Origin: Pontiella sulfatireligans
GTDB lineage: Bacteria > Verrucomicrobiota > Kiritimatiellia > Kiritimatiellales > Pontiellaceae
NCBI RefSeq assembly: GCF_900890705.1
Contig: NZ_CAAHFH010000002.1
Location: 186,001-250,000, forward strand
Direction of reading: 5' to 3'
Length of the DNA: 64,000 bases
In this document: piece after piece, positions 7,752-16,054 of the stretch
Numbering within the stretch: the stretch's first letter is position 1
Layout of the letters: each line of letters begins with the position of its first letter
The notes under the pieces: model-generated
What the model was told of the DNA's origin: nothing
What the model saw: the letters and a program-made list of their open reading frames with translations, nothing else
Database searches by the model: none
Position numbers and translations under genes: made by a program

Positions 7752-8399
7752 ATGAGTCAAATGGAACAAAAAACCGCCGGAGTGCCGACGCTGAAGCGTT
7801 TGCCGCTCTATCTTCGTCTGCTGCGCAGGATGAAGGAAAACGGCGATGAATATGCATCGGGCACCGTGGTGGCCAAAGAACTGGGGCTCGATCCGATTGT
7901 CGTGCGCAAGGATTTGGCCATTACCGGCGCGGTCGGCCGGCCGCGCCTAGGTTTCCCGATGGACGAGATTATCGAGGCCATCGAAGAGTTTCTCGGCTGG
8001 TCGAACACCACCGACGCATTCTTGGTGGGCGTAGGCAATATGGGGCGCGCCCTGCTGGGCTATCAGGGATTCGAGCAGCACGGCATGCGCATCGTCGCCG
8101 CGTTTGATTCATCCCCCGAAATCATCGGCACGAAAGTCCACGGCAAAACCATTCTCGACATTGAAACAATGCCGGCACTGGCCAAGCGCATGCATGTACA
8201 GATCGGCGTGATCACCGTAACCGCCTCCGTGGCGCAAGACGTGGCCAACGCGATGATTGAAGGCGGGATCCGCGGCATATGGAACTTTACGCCCACTTCG
8301 CTCGACGTGCCCAAGCACGTTATCCTCCAGCGCGAAGAGCTGGCGTCGAGCCTGGCCGTGCTCTCGCACCGCCTCCTGCTCGAAGGCAGCGCGGACTAG
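7752..8399 (+). CDS. rex: Redox-sensing transcriptional repressor Rex
   Basis: A 215-residue DNA-binding NAD(H) sensor; in the known family, NADH releases Rex from DNA and derepresses fermentative and hydrogenase genes. The N-terminal winged helix (about 1-80) includes VVAKELGLDPIVVRKDLA, the family recognition region, and the Rossmann domain begins with the nucleotide loop VGVGNMGRALLGY (about 92-104). Length is normal. GGAG at 7741-7744 precedes the ATG by 7 nt. Context strongly supports control of adhE and the hydrogenase operon. The local palindromes (WTCGAT-N8-ATCGAW) differ from the classical TTGTGA half-site, so direct binding is unproven. Confidence 0.96.
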   Translation: MSQMEQKTAGVPTLKRLPLYLRLLRRMKENGDEYASGTVVAKELGLDPIVVRKDLAITGAVGRPRLGFPMDEIIEAIEEFLGWSNTTDAFLVGVGNMGRALLGYQGFEQHGMRIVAAFDSSPEIIGTKVHGKTILDIETMPALAKRMHVQIGVITVTASVAQDVANAMIEGGIRGIWNFTPTSLDVPKHVILQREELASSLAVLSHRLLLEGSAD

Positions 8400-8417
8400 T
8401 ACTCTGTCAGAGAATTA

Positions 8418-8482
8418 TTGACCGCTAAGACGCAAAGTCGCGAAGATATGTTTTCTTTATTTCTTAGCGTCTTTGCGGTCAA
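8418..8482. repeat. Dispersed hairpin repeat at the convergent rex end (possible bidirectional terminator)
   Basis: The arm TTGACCGCTAAGACGCAAAG (8418-8437) pairs with CTTAGCGTCTTTGCGGTCAA (8463-8482) with only two mismatches around a 25-nt T-rich loop. It lies between the convergent rex and the 8536-9042 gene. Related sequence occurs at 9084-9163 and 15073-15153, so it belongs to a dispersed intergenic palindrome family. Confidence 0.75.
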
Positions 8483-8535
8483 ACATCCCGGCAGAGCGGG
8501 AGTGTCATGCAGGACAAATATTTAAGGCCTGTGCA

Positions 8536-9042
8536 CTAGTCGGTCGCCGTCAGCTGCTTAAGAAAACGCTCGATGTGGCGCTTGAGCTTAACCGGCGGAT
8601 GATTCTGCAAAACATACTTGCCGCCCTCTTCGCGGACATAGGTTTTCCAGCCATTGGAAGAACGCCACGGAATGCAAACATTGTCGACCGCTGTTTCGGC
8701 GGCATCGGCCTCCAGCCCCAGCTGACCGCACGTCCAAATGGAGCGCTCGCGATCCATCCCGTTGCGCTGCACCGCTTCGAAAGCAAAATATTCCGGACAC
8801 TGCTCGTCGATTGCTTTGCCGGCATCCAAGTAGGGATTCTTCGGCGGAGGCAAGCCTGCCGGCTTCATGTTTTCGTCGGCATACTTGTAGAAGCCGCACA
8901 TCAGCGAAATCGCCCGGTCAACTACCTCGTCGTGCTTCACTAGCTCTGTCGGATCAATCTGCGCCTGCTGCGCAATCGCCGCATAGTCGTCCACGCCATC
9001 CACGACGGCCTTCATAATTCGGTCTGCTTGTAATGTATTCAT
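8536..9042 (-). CDS. Conserved-looking hypothetical protein
   Basis: 168 residues from ATG 9042; the reading frame is open further upstream, but that part falls in the repeat at 9084-9163 and looks non-coding. No family recognised. The product is acidic to neutral with no signal peptide or membrane segment, so probably cytoplasmic. There are three Cys scattered in the second half and a PPPKNPYLDAGKAIDE segment mid-protein. The C-terminus is basic and helical (KLKRHIERFLKQL). The ribosome site is weak. It is flanked by hairpin repeats on both sides and is convergent to rex, so it is likely a stand-alone transcript. Confidence 0.6.
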   Translation of the reverse strand: MNTLQADRIMKAVVDGVDDYAAIAQQAQIDPTELVKHDEVVDRAISLMCGFYKYADENMKPAGLPPPKNPYLDAGKAIDEQCPEYFAFEAVQRNGMDRERSIWTCGQLGLEADAAETAVDNVCIPWRSSNGWKTYVREEGGKYVLQNHPPVKLKRHIERFLKQLTATD

Positions 9043-9083
9043 AAGGGCGCGGATACTAGACCTTCCCCATTCAACAGAAAAGT

Positions 9084-9163
9084 TTAACCGCAAAAGAACG
9101 CAGCGAACGCATAGTCCGCTCAATTCCTGTCTTTTTGCGCTTCTTGCGTTCTTTCGCGGCTAA
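9084..9163. repeat. Dispersed hairpin repeat between divergent genes
   Basis: The left arm TTAACCGCAAAAGAACGCA and a right arm ending TTCTTTCGCGGCTAA are complementary with several mismatches. It is a diverged member of the 8418-8482 family (core CCGCaAAGAacGCa). It occupies the divergent promoter region of 8536-9042 and the DUF2851 gene, so it could carry promoter or attachment functions, but none was recognised. Confidence 0.65.
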
Positions 9164-9202
9164 TCGATTGCCCTTGTTTTTAGTTTATATTAGTTTGCGT
9201 TC

Positions 9203-10696
9203 ATGCATCCGCTTTTATTCCAATCCATGGAAGCGTGTTTCCCGCGCTCGGGCGACTACCGGCGCGGCGGCTCCGATTCCGCAGTCCACGAATCAACCGC
9301 CCCGTTCCGGCACTTTCCCTACCGCGAACGGCACCTCCAGTGCCTCTGGGCCGATCCGCGCCACCGGCCGGCCGACCTCAAAACCTCCGAAGGCGAGCCA
9401 CTCATCGTCGAGCACCCCGGCGACTGGAACCTCGAAGCCGGCCCCGACTTCCTCAACGCCGTCCTGCTGGTCGGCAAAGAAAAACGCCGCGTCTCCGGCG
9501 ACCTCGAAATCCACATCCACCCCAACGGCTGGAAGCAGCACGGCCACGCCGGCGACCCGCGCTACGCCAACGTGCGCTTCCACATCGTCTATTTCCAAGG
9601 CGCAGAAATCCCCGGCTTGCTACAAATTCCTTTGCAGGAAACCCTCTCCACCGATCCGCGCTTCTCGTTCGACAACATCGACCTCGCCGCCTACCCCTAT
9701 TCCATTCCCTCCGGCGACTTTCCCCTGCTCGGAATGAATCCCGACCGGAAAACCGAGTGGCTCGAAAGCGCCGGCGAAGAGCGGCTGCGCCTCAAGGCCG
9801 AACGCCTCGCCCTCGCCATGCAGACCAAAGAACCCGAACAGATCTTGTGGGAAGAGCTCCTCGCCGCGCTCGGATACAAAAACAACAAGGCCCCCTTCCG
9901 GCAGCTCGCCGCCACGCTTCCCCTCGCCCGCCTGCGCTCGCTAGCGCAAACGCCCGACGAAGCCTACGCCCTGCTGCTTGGCCTTTCCGGACTGCTGCCG
10001 ACCAATCCCGACGCCAAGTGGGCCAACGAAACCAAAACCTTCGTCCGCACCGTCTGGGACTTTTGGTGGAAGCAGCCCGCGGCACTGAAGGAACTCGCAC
10101 TCGACAAATCCGATTGGAACCTCGCCGGCATCCGCCCCGCCAACCATCCCGTCCGGCGCCTCATGGCCGCCGCTTTTTTCGCCTTTGACACCCTTCAACT
10201 CTTGGACCACTGGAACCTTTTAACCCAATGTCCTGAAAACTTCTGGAACACGCACATCAGTTGGAAAACCAAATGCGCTCCGACTGCGCTCGTCGGGCAG
10301 TCACGCGCCAACGCCATCGCCACCAACATCCTCGTTCCATTCCAAGCCGCCGCCGGCAAAACCAAACTTAACCTAGAAAAGCTGCCCGTCGAGCCCAGCA
10401 ACAGCATCATCCGCCAAACCACCCACACCCTCTTCGGCCCCGACCACACCGCAAAGGTTTATCGCAGTGCCCTCGCCCGCCAAGGCCTCATCCAAATCTT
10501 CCACGACTATCTGATTACGCATCGGCTCGATGAGCTAAGAAAACTTAATGGAGGGACAACGTCCCCGTTGTCCGCGGACGATGAGGACATCGTCCCTCCA
10601 AAAGAATACCCAAACCGAAAATATCCCGCGCACCCATCCGCCGATAAAACAACACAACAAGGCTCCAATCACCTTTCTGACCATCTGTTCCCATAA
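9203..10696 (+). CDS. DUF2851 family protein with repeat-derived C-terminal tail
   Basis: 497 residues, cytoplasmic, function unknown. The N-terminal third carries the DUF2851 signature: WNLEAGPDFLNAVLLVG, the GDLEIHIHPNGWKQHGH segment and YANVRFHIVY. The family is found in Bacteroidota and PVC bacteria. From residue about 449 the reading frame runs through a 52-bp near-palindromic repeat (10549-10600) and then about 30 low-complexity residues. Relatives would be expected to end near the helix YLITHRLDELRK, so the tail is probably a by-product of the repeat. No clear ribosome site precedes ATG 9203; an alternative ATG is at 9227. Confidence 0.83.
   Translation: MHPLLFQSMEACFPRSGDYRRGGSDSAVHESTAPFRHFPYRERHLQCLWADPRHRPADLKTSEGEPLIVEHPGDWNLEAGPDFLNAVLLVGKEKRRVSGDLEIHIHPNGWKQHGHAGDPRYANVRFHIVYFQGAEIPGLLQIPLQETLSTDPRFSFDNIDLAAYPYSIPSGDFPLLGMNPDRKTEWLESAGEERLRLKAERLALAMQTKEPEQILWEELLAALGYKNNKAPFRQLAATLPLARLRSLAQTPDEAYALLLGLSGLLPTNPDAKWANETKTFVRTVWDFWWKQPAALKELALDKSDWNLAGIRPANHPVRRLMAAAFFAFDTLQLLDHWNLLTQCPENFWNTHISWKTKCAPTALVGQSRANAIATNILVPFQAAAGKTKLNLEKLPVEPSNSIIRQTTHTLFGPDHTAKVYRSALARQGLIQIFHDYLITHRLDELRKLNGGTTSPLSADDEDIVPPKEYPNRKYPAHPSADKTTQQGSNHLSDHLFP
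10549..10600. repeat. 52-bp near-palindromic repeat inside the 3' end of a coding region
   Basis: The left half (starting TGGAGGGACAACGTCC) is the near-complement of the right half (ending GGACATCGTCCCTCCA), centred on CCGCGG. The GGGAC/GTCCC arms and overall design are those of a mobile intergenic palindrome, here captured within the DUF2851 reading frame. Confidence 0.72.
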
Positions 10697-10834
10697 GCAC
10701 CGTCCACTTCTTGCCGATCACATTCACCTGTTCTGCTCTCCAACCTCCCATGAAGCGGTCGGGATCGCGCGATGGACGGCATTTTGGAAAAGATTGGTCT
10801 CACAAAAACTTTCCCATTTGCAACCATTGTTGCT

Positions 10835-12628
10835 CTAAAACGGCCAGATGAGGGGCGCGAGCAAAATGGCCGTTACACCAACGAGCACCGTCAGCGGCAG
10901 GCCGATTTTTAGATAGTCGGCAAAGCGGTACCCGCCGGGGCCGAAAACCATCAGGTTGGTTTGATAGCCGATCGGGGTAATGAAGCTGGCGGACGCACTG
11001 ATCATGATGCAGGTAATGAACGGCTTCGCGTCAACTCCCAGCGACTCGGCCACCCCCATCGCTACGGGAAATACAAGGGCCGCCGCCGCATTGTTGGTGA
11101 TCAGCTCCGTGAAGATGGAGGTTACAACATAGACCAGCGCCAGTGTAATCCACGGACTGCCGCCGCCGAGTCCAATAAGGCTATTGGCCAAGGCGCCGGC
11201 CGCACCGGTTTTTTCCAACGCACTGCCGAGCCCAAGCGCGGCGGCAATTACGAGGAGCACGTTCCACTCGACGCTCTTGCGGGCGCGGCTGGGATTGCTG
11301 CACTTCAGCGCAAGCATCAGCATCGCGGCGGTAACGGCCGCGTGCAGCATGGAAGCGAGTTGGAAGCTCACGGCCAGCACCATGCCCGCAAGGATCAGCA
11401 TCGCCACCGGCGCGCGCCGGTGCTCGACAAGCACGGCATCCTGCATTTCGCTGACCAGCAGAAAGTCGCGCGAGTCTTTTTGGCGCGGCGCAAAACCGGC
11501 ATGGGCTTCAATCAACAACGTGTCGCCGGCTTTCAGGCGCATGTCGCCAATGCGGCCATCAACCCGCTCGCCGTTGCGGGCCAGAGCGAGAATCGCAGCG
11601 TTGTAGCGTTCGCGGAAATTGCACTCGCGGATCCGCTGGCCGATTTCCGGGCAGGTCGTCGACACCACCACCTCCACCACCCGGCGCTGGCTGAGGGGCA
11701 TGTCCAACGAAAACAAAGAATCTTCCGCGACCTGCAGCCCCTGCAAATTCCGCAGCTCCAGAATCAATTCCACCGCGCCGGCGAACACAAGACGGTCACC
11801 GTCGTTCAAAATCATGGATGGGGCCACCGGTGCGTGGACGTGCCCTTCGTGGATGATTTCAACGAGGTAGCCTCCCGGCAGCTGGCGCAGGCCGGCTTCC
11901 TGAACGGAGTGGCCAGAGAGGCCGCTTTTGGGCTGGACGATCATCTCGACGGTGTATTCGCGCGGATTGGCAAACTCCTCGCCGATGCTTTTTTTCTGCG
12001 GGAGCAGCTTTTTACTGAAGAGCAGCAGATAGGCCATGCCCACCACGGCGCACGGCAGCCCGAGCAGGGTGATTTCGAACATGCCCATTCCGTCGCCGCC
12101 GTAGCGGTGCTGGTAGAGGCCATTGACCACCAGGTTGGTGCTGGTGCCGATCAGGGTGCACATGCCGCCGAGAATGGAGGCAAAGCTAAGCGGGATAAGG
12201 AGCAGCGAAGCCGCGCGCCCGATCCGCCGCGCCCATTGCAGAACCATGGGGATGAACATGGCCACCACCGGCGTATTGTTCAAAAAGCCGCTGAGCAGCA
12301 GCACCGGAAACATGACGCGCGACTGCGCGCCGCGGACGGATGTTGGGCGCCCAAGCACGTTGGAGGAGATCCACAACAGCGCACCGGTTTCCTGCAGTCC
12401 GGACACCACGACGTACAACACGCCGACGGTAACCATGCCCGAAGAGCTGAATCCGGCCAACGCCTCCTTCGCGTCAAGAACACCGACCACCATGAGCAGC
12501 CCGGTGCCGCCGAGAAACACGGTGTCCGCGCTCAGACGCGTCAGCACCACGCACAAGAAGACCGCAACCACGGTTCCCATGGTGAACCAAGCGTCCCATC
12601 CCAATGAAGAAAATCCAACCGCTTCCAT
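10835..12628 (-). CDS. SLC13/DASS-type permease with TrkA-C domains
   Basis: A 597-residue inner-membrane transporter. The first about 210 and last about 190 residues are hydrophobic segments typical of the sodium/anion symporter family. The middle (about 210-400) is hydrophilic and contains two RCK_C/TrkA-C-like modules (GYLVEIIHEGHVHAPVAPS..LNDGDRLVFAG and RDGRIGDMRLKAGDTLLIEA-like). Conserved family motifs include NNTPVVAMFIPMV and ITNNAAAALVFPVA. Substrates of this subgroup include sulfate and other anions. An attractive but unproven link is uptake or export of sulfate released by the many sulfatases. It is the last gene of the minus-strand run starting at aroC, 30 bp after the CPBP protease. 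Confidence 0.9.
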   Translation of the reverse strand: MEAVGFSSLGWDAWFTMGTVVAVFLCVVLTRLSADTVFLGGTGLLMVVGVLDAKEALAGFSSSGMVTVGVLYVVVSGLQETGALLWISSNVLGRPTSVRGAQSRVMFPVLLLSGFLNNTPVVAMFIPMVLQWARRIGRAASLLLIPLSFASILGGMCTLIGTSTNLVVNGLYQHRYGGDGMGMFEITLLGLPCAVVGMAYLLLFSKKLLPQKKSIGEEFANPREYTVEMIVQPKSGLSGHSVQEAGLRQLPGGYLVEIIHEGHVHAPVAPSMILNDGDRLVFAGAVELILELRNLQGLQVAEDSLFSLDMPLSQRRVVEVVVSTTCPEIGQRIRECNFRERYNAAILALARNGERVDGRIGDMRLKAGDTLLIEAHAGFAPRQKDSRDFLLVSEMQDAVLVEHRRAPVAMLILAGMVLAVSFQLASMLHAAVTAAMLMLALKCSNPSRARKSVEWNVLLVIAAALGLGSALEKTGAAGALANSLIGLGGGSPWITLALVYVVTSIFTELITNNAAAALVFPVAMGVAESLGVDAKPFITCIMISASASFITPIGYQTNLMVFGPGGYRFADYLKIGLPLTVLVGVTAILLAPLIWPF

Positions 12629-12658
12629 AATCTTTATTCCGTGCCCGTTGGGGGCATG

Positions 12659-13453
12659 CTACCAAAACTGATAGGAGCCAGTCTTAATGACATAGAGGCC
12701 CAGCAGGAAGTTGGTCGTGCCGTGGGCAATGATCGAAGCCCAGATGTCGCGGGTTTTAATGTAGAGCAAGCCGTAGCAGATGCCGCAAATGATGGCGGCG
12801 CCCCATTCGAAGTGCGACACGCTGAAAAAGACGGAAATCAGCAGCAACATCGGCCAATGCAGCTTGCCGGCATCGATCTTGAAGAACGGAGAACCGAGCA
12901 TCCAGCGGTAGAGAAAGCCACGGTAGAAAAACTCTTCAATCACCGCTATGACAACCGAGGTTCCAAACATGTGGAGCCAAAAATTCAGCCAGCCGGTCAC
13001 TCTGGGGTCGTACACGTTCATGCCGGCGTTTTCGCCTTCCTTGATCACCTCGTACGGAGTCATGACCCCGTTGCCGACGTCGTGCAGCTCGCGCAGTTTG
13101 AAGGGCTGGGTTAGATCGATGAACAGGCGGTCGTACCATTCGGTGACGGCCGGCGCATGATCGGCCACCCAGGGCATTTCAAAAACGATCCAGACGATAA
13201 AGATGAAAAAGCCGACCCCGAGGGCGGCCGGTATGTTTTTCAGGTTGATGCGCGGATACCAGCGCCATGGCCGGAAGACCAGCAGCAACCCCAGGCCCGC
13301 GATGGAGCGGGCGACGTATTTCCACCCGCTCGGGTCGCCCAGCCAGACCATCATGGTCAGCCACATCACAAAAGGCAGCACATGCGCAATGACCGCCTGG
13401 GTATTGATGCGGTCCTCTTCAGGAGTAAGCTCGACGTGCTCTCTTTCGCTCAT
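12659..13453 (-). CDS. CPBP (CAAX-like) intramembrane metalloprotease
   Basis: 264 residues with about six to seven membrane helices. The three catalytic motifs of the Abi/CPBP family are present: EEFFYRG (E173, E174, R178), FSVSHFEWG (H214) and HGTTNFLLG (H244, N248). It resembles the CAAX prenyl protease-related proteins that co-occur with PEP-CTERM/exosortase systems. This is relevant because a PEP-CTERM protein is encoded at 52166-52912, although no exosortase was recognised in the window. It lies between tatA and the SLC13 permease on the same strand. Confidence 0.87.
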   Translation of the reverse strand: MSEREHVELTPEEDRINTQAVIAHVLPFVMWLTMMVWLGDPSGWKYVARSIAGLGLLLVFRPWRWYPRINLKNIPAALGVGFFIFIVWIVFEMPWVADHAPAVTEWYDRLFIDLTQPFKLRELHDVGNGVMTPYEVIKEGENAGMNVYDPRVTGWLNFWLHMFGTSVVIAVIEEFFYRGFLYRWMLGSPFFKIDAGKLHWPMLLLISVFFSVSHFEWGAAIICGICYGLLYIKTRDIWASIIAHGTTNFLLGLYVIKTGSYQFW

Positions 13454-13529
13454 AGACTAAACGTAATTCGTAACGAGTGATGCGTAACTCAACTGCGCCT
13501 AGGCAGGCGCCGCACATGGCTCATCAGGA

Positions 13530-13760
13530 TTACTCCTTATTGCTCGGTTCCTCAGAAACAATTTCCTTCTTTTCAACGGCGTCGCCCTTGTCCGGCTCAT
13601 CGCCTTCTTTCTGCCCCTTCTTGAATTCGCCGAGGCTTTTGCCCAGCGACCGCGAAAGTTCCGGAAGCTTCTTTGCGCCAAACAGCAGCAGGATGACAAA
13701 AATCACCAAAATAATTTCCGTGTGCCCCTGCATGCCCGGAATGAAACCCAATGTATCCAT
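13530..13760 (-). CDS. tatA: Twin-arginine translocase subunit TatA
   Basis: 76 residues with one N-terminal membrane helix (EIILVIFVILLLFGAKKLPEL), the FGAKKLPELSRSLG hinge and amphipathic helix diagnostic of TatA/E, and a charged tail. It forms the protein-conducting assembly for folded Tat substrates. It starts 3 bp after the tatC stop, so the two are co-transcribed. Confidence 0.95.
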   Translation of the reverse strand: MDTLGFIPGMQGHTEIILVIFVILLLFGAKKLPELSRSLGKSLGEFKKGQKEGDEPDKGDAVEKKEIVSEEPSNKE

Positions 13761-13763
13761 TGC

Positions 13764-14621
13764 CTACTCCTCGTTCGTCTTGTTCATCGTTTCAGGCTCC
13801 GTTTCTTCGGAGTCTTCTGGTGCCGGATCCTCCGGCGTTTCATCTGCCGTTCCGGCTTTTTCCCGGCCTTGGGAAAAATGGAGGAACCAAATGCAAAACT
13901 CATACAGCAAAATCAGCGGCACGGCCATGAGGATTTGGGTGGTAATGTCCGGAGGCGTGAGCAGCATCGCGAGAATAAAAAGCGCCACAATCACATGGCG
14001 GCGCTTTTCCTTGAGCTGCTGCGCGTTGAGCACCCCCAGCTTACCGAGCAGAATAATAACGATCGGCAGTTGGAACGCCACGCCGAAACCGAGCAGCACC
14101 TGCAGCGTGAAACCGATGAATTTTTGGTAGTTCCAAATGGCTTCGCCGCCCAACCTGTCGGTAAAGCCCCACATAATCTTCATCGCCAGCGGCAGCGTGA
14201 CCTTGTAGCCGAGCAGCACGCCGACAATGAAGAGCACGCCGGCAAAGCCGGACACGCGCCGCACAATCTTGCGCTCGGTGTCTTTGATGCCCGGCATGAT
14301 GAAGGAGCCGATAATGATCGTCAGCGCCGGCATGCTGACCAGAATGCCGCCCCACAGAGCGATCGTAACCCACATTTTGAAGCCGGAAGTTACCTCGGGG
14401 TGCTGCAGCACAATCTGTCCGGAATCAATGTACTGCTGCGCCGGTTCGCGCAGCACGTCCGTCAGCCACGGCACGAAATAGGCGCAAGCGCCCATGCCGA
14501 TTATAATCGCGATAGCGGAGCGAATAACGGTTTTGCGAAACTCCTCGAGATGCTCAAGGAAGGGCATTTCGCTGTCGTCGTAGCGGAACTTGCTCGTCAG
14601 CGATTTAAGCTTTTCGATCAT
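13764..14621 (-). CDS. tatC: Twin-arginine translocase receptor subunit TatC
   Basis: 285-residue, six-helix membrane protein that binds twin-arginine signal peptides. Visible family features: MPFLEHLEEFRKTVIRS near the N-terminus, the SGFKMWVTIALWGGILVSMP segment, and GVAFQLPIVIILLGKLG with LLTPPDITTQILMAVPL towards the C-terminus. It is followed by an acidic tail rich in Glu/Pro (about 255-285). The start overlaps the end of the upstream tatA/B-like gene by 17 nt. Confidence 0.95.
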   Translation of the reverse strand: MIEKLKSLTSKFRYDDSEMPFLEHLEEFRKTVIRSAIAIIIGMGACAYFVPWLTDVLREPAQQYIDSGQIVLQHPEVTSGFKMWVTIALWGGILVSMPALTIIIGSFIMPGIKDTERKIVRRVSGFAGVLFIVGVLLGYKVTLPLAMKIMWGFTDRLGGEAIWNYQKFIGFTLQVLLGFGVAFQLPIVIILLGKLGVLNAQQLKEKRRHVIVALFILAMLLTPPDITTQILMAVPLILLYEFCIWFLHFSQGREKAGTADETPEDPAPEDSEETEPETMNKTNEE

Positions 14622-15054
14622 CGTCGTTCCCCTCTTCCGCTTCCGCCGGCGCTTTTTCCGGAGCAGTCTCTTCTATTTCGGCGTCATCGGCCACATCTGT
14701 TTCTTCGGCATCGGCTTCCGCCTTTTCCAAATCCTTTTCCAATTCGTCGAAGGTTTCGTCGCTGTCGTCCTGGTCGTAGTAGTCCTCGTCGCCGTAGTCG
14801 TAGTCGCTGTCGTGCTCGCCGTCATCGTCCTCCGTCGAGGCGTAGGACGGCGGGTTGCTGTTCAGGTCGCCATACATCACCTCGCGTTTAAAGCTGTCAG
14901 CGGTATTGCGCACCTGGTTGATGATTTCGTTGATCTTGCGCAGGATGCGCGGCGCGTCTTTGGAGCCGAACATTATGAGCAGCACGAGCATGATCACTAA
15001 AAATTCAGGGCCGCCCGGTCCGAGATAGGCCATATGGGAAAATGCTTCAATCAT
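14605..15054 (-). CDS. TatA/TatB-like translocase subunit with long acidic tail
   Basis: 149 residues. An N-terminal periplasmic bit, one membrane helix (FLVIMLVLLIMFGSKD), then the short amphipathic helix (APRILRKINEIINQVRN) mark it as TatA/B family, probably the TatB role because it precedes tatC. The C-terminal about 85 residues are almost entirely Asp, Glu, Ala, Tyr and Ser, far more acidic than usual for TatB and predicted disordered. The ribosome site is a weak GGGTAG. An internal ATG at 15033 would remove seven residues. Confidence 0.86.
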   Translation of the reverse strand: MIEAFSHMAYLGPGGPEFLVIMLVLLIMFGSKDAPRILRKINEIINQVRNTADSFKREVMYGDLNSNPPSYASTEDDDGEHDSDYDYGDEDYYDQDDSDETFDELEKDLEKAEADAEETDVADDAEIEETAPEKAPAEAEEGNDDDRKA

Positions 15055-15072
15055 ACTCTACCCGCCAGCAAG

Positions 15073-15153
15073 GTTTAACGCAAAAGCCCGCAAAGAAAGC
15101 AAAGACTGCTCCTCGGTCTATTTTGTGTTCTCTGCGCTCTCTCGTGGCCATAA
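15073..15153. repeat. Dispersed hairpin repeat between foldase and Tat genes
   Basis: The left arm GTTTAACGCAAAAGCCCGCA and a right arm ending CTCTCTCGTGGCCATAATTA are partly complementary. It is a diverged member of the family at 8418-8482 and 9084-9163, and it separates the PpiC-type gene from the Tat genes, where it may act as an mRNA processing or termination point. Confidence 0.55.
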
Positions 15154-16050
15154 TTAGTCTGTAACAATTTCCAGGTTCTGTATATCCGCCGCCGCGCGGA
15201 GCTCGTCGGCCACGACGCCGATGGCCTCGTTCTTCCGTTCCTCGAACAACATGCTTTCAATGTCGTAGCGAACCTCGTCGTATTCGCGCACCGTCGCGGG
15301 CTTGTGGTCGAGCACGGTCAGAATGTGATAGCCGAACTCGGTTTGGAAAACATCGCTGCAGCCGCCCACCTCTGTTTTAAAAGCCACCTCTTCAAACGAC
15401 GGCACCATCTGCCCGCGGGCAAAAAAGCCGAGATCATGCCCGCCGTCCTGGCAGTGGGAATATTCGCCCGCCAGCGCGTCGAAATCCTCGCCGGCCCTCA
15501 GACGTTCACGCACATTCAAAAGATCGGCATAGACCTTTTCCATGGGAGCCTCCGGCGACGGATGCTGAACGATATGGGCCGCGTGCACCGTTTCCGGCAC
15601 CAGGAACTCGTCTCCGTGCTCTTCATAATAGGCCCGCGAATCCGCCTCGCCCGGACGAGCCGCTGAGGCGCAGATCTGGTCGAAATATTTTTCCAATCGC
15701 ACGCCGTCTTCGATGTCCGCCTTGATCTTGGCCTCATCCTCCGGCGCCAGCTCGAAGCGCTTCTGAAACTCCTCTTCGCCGCCGTGCTGGGTTTTGAGCG
15801 CAATAAAGCGCGCCTCGATCTCCTCGGAGCGAACGTGTTCGATCTCCGTCCGGGCCTGCTGCATCAGCAGGACGCGCTCGACGGCGTTTTCGCGGGCATC
15901 GGATTCAATCTTGGCCTGCTTTTCCTCCATTTCCTCATGCGACATTTCGCGGGCATAACGCTCGCGCAGCATTTGCAGCTCCTGCTCGATCAGGCCGTCG
16001 CCGACCTCCTCGCCGTTCACCAAGATGGGGTCTTTTTTCTCTTCGCTCAT
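15154..16050 (-). CDS. PpiC/parvulin-type peptidyl-prolyl isomerase without signal peptide
   Basis: 298 residues. A parvulin domain lies in the C-terminal half (about 160-265): HAAHIVQH, the GEDFDALAGEYSHC segment, DLGFFARGQMVPSFEEVAF and FGYHILTVLDH. The N-terminal half is a helical SurA/trigger-like chaperone arm. I chose ATG 16050 because GGAAG precedes it at proper distance; a GTG at 16065 would overlap the anSME stop codon. No signal peptide or lipobox is visible, so it should act in the cytoplasm, unlike SurA or PrsA. It sits 4 bp downstream of the sulfatase-maturating enzyme. A role in holding or folding sulfatases before export is a reasonable inference. Confidence 0.88.
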   Translation of the reverse strand: MSEEKKDPILVNGEEVGDGLIEQELQMLRERYAREMSHEEMEEKQAKIESDARENAVERVLLMQQARTEIEHVRSEEIEARFIALKTQHGGEEEFQKRFELAPEDEAKIKADIEDGVRLEKYFDQICASAARPGEADSRAYYEEHGDEFLVPETVHAAHIVQHPSPEAPMEKVYADLLNVRERLRAGEDFDALAGEYSHCQDGGHDLGFFARGQMVPSFEEVAFKTEVGGCSDVFQTEFGYHILTVLDHKPATVREYDEVRYDIESMLFEERKNEAIGVVADELRAAADIQNLEIVTD

Positions 16051-16054
16051 AGTT

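Noticed and set aside
10961..12607. Plus-strand open frame of 548 codons opposite the SLC13 permease
   Set aside because: Antisense shadow: rich in His, Gln and Arg, no domains, while the minus strand encodes a complete transporter.
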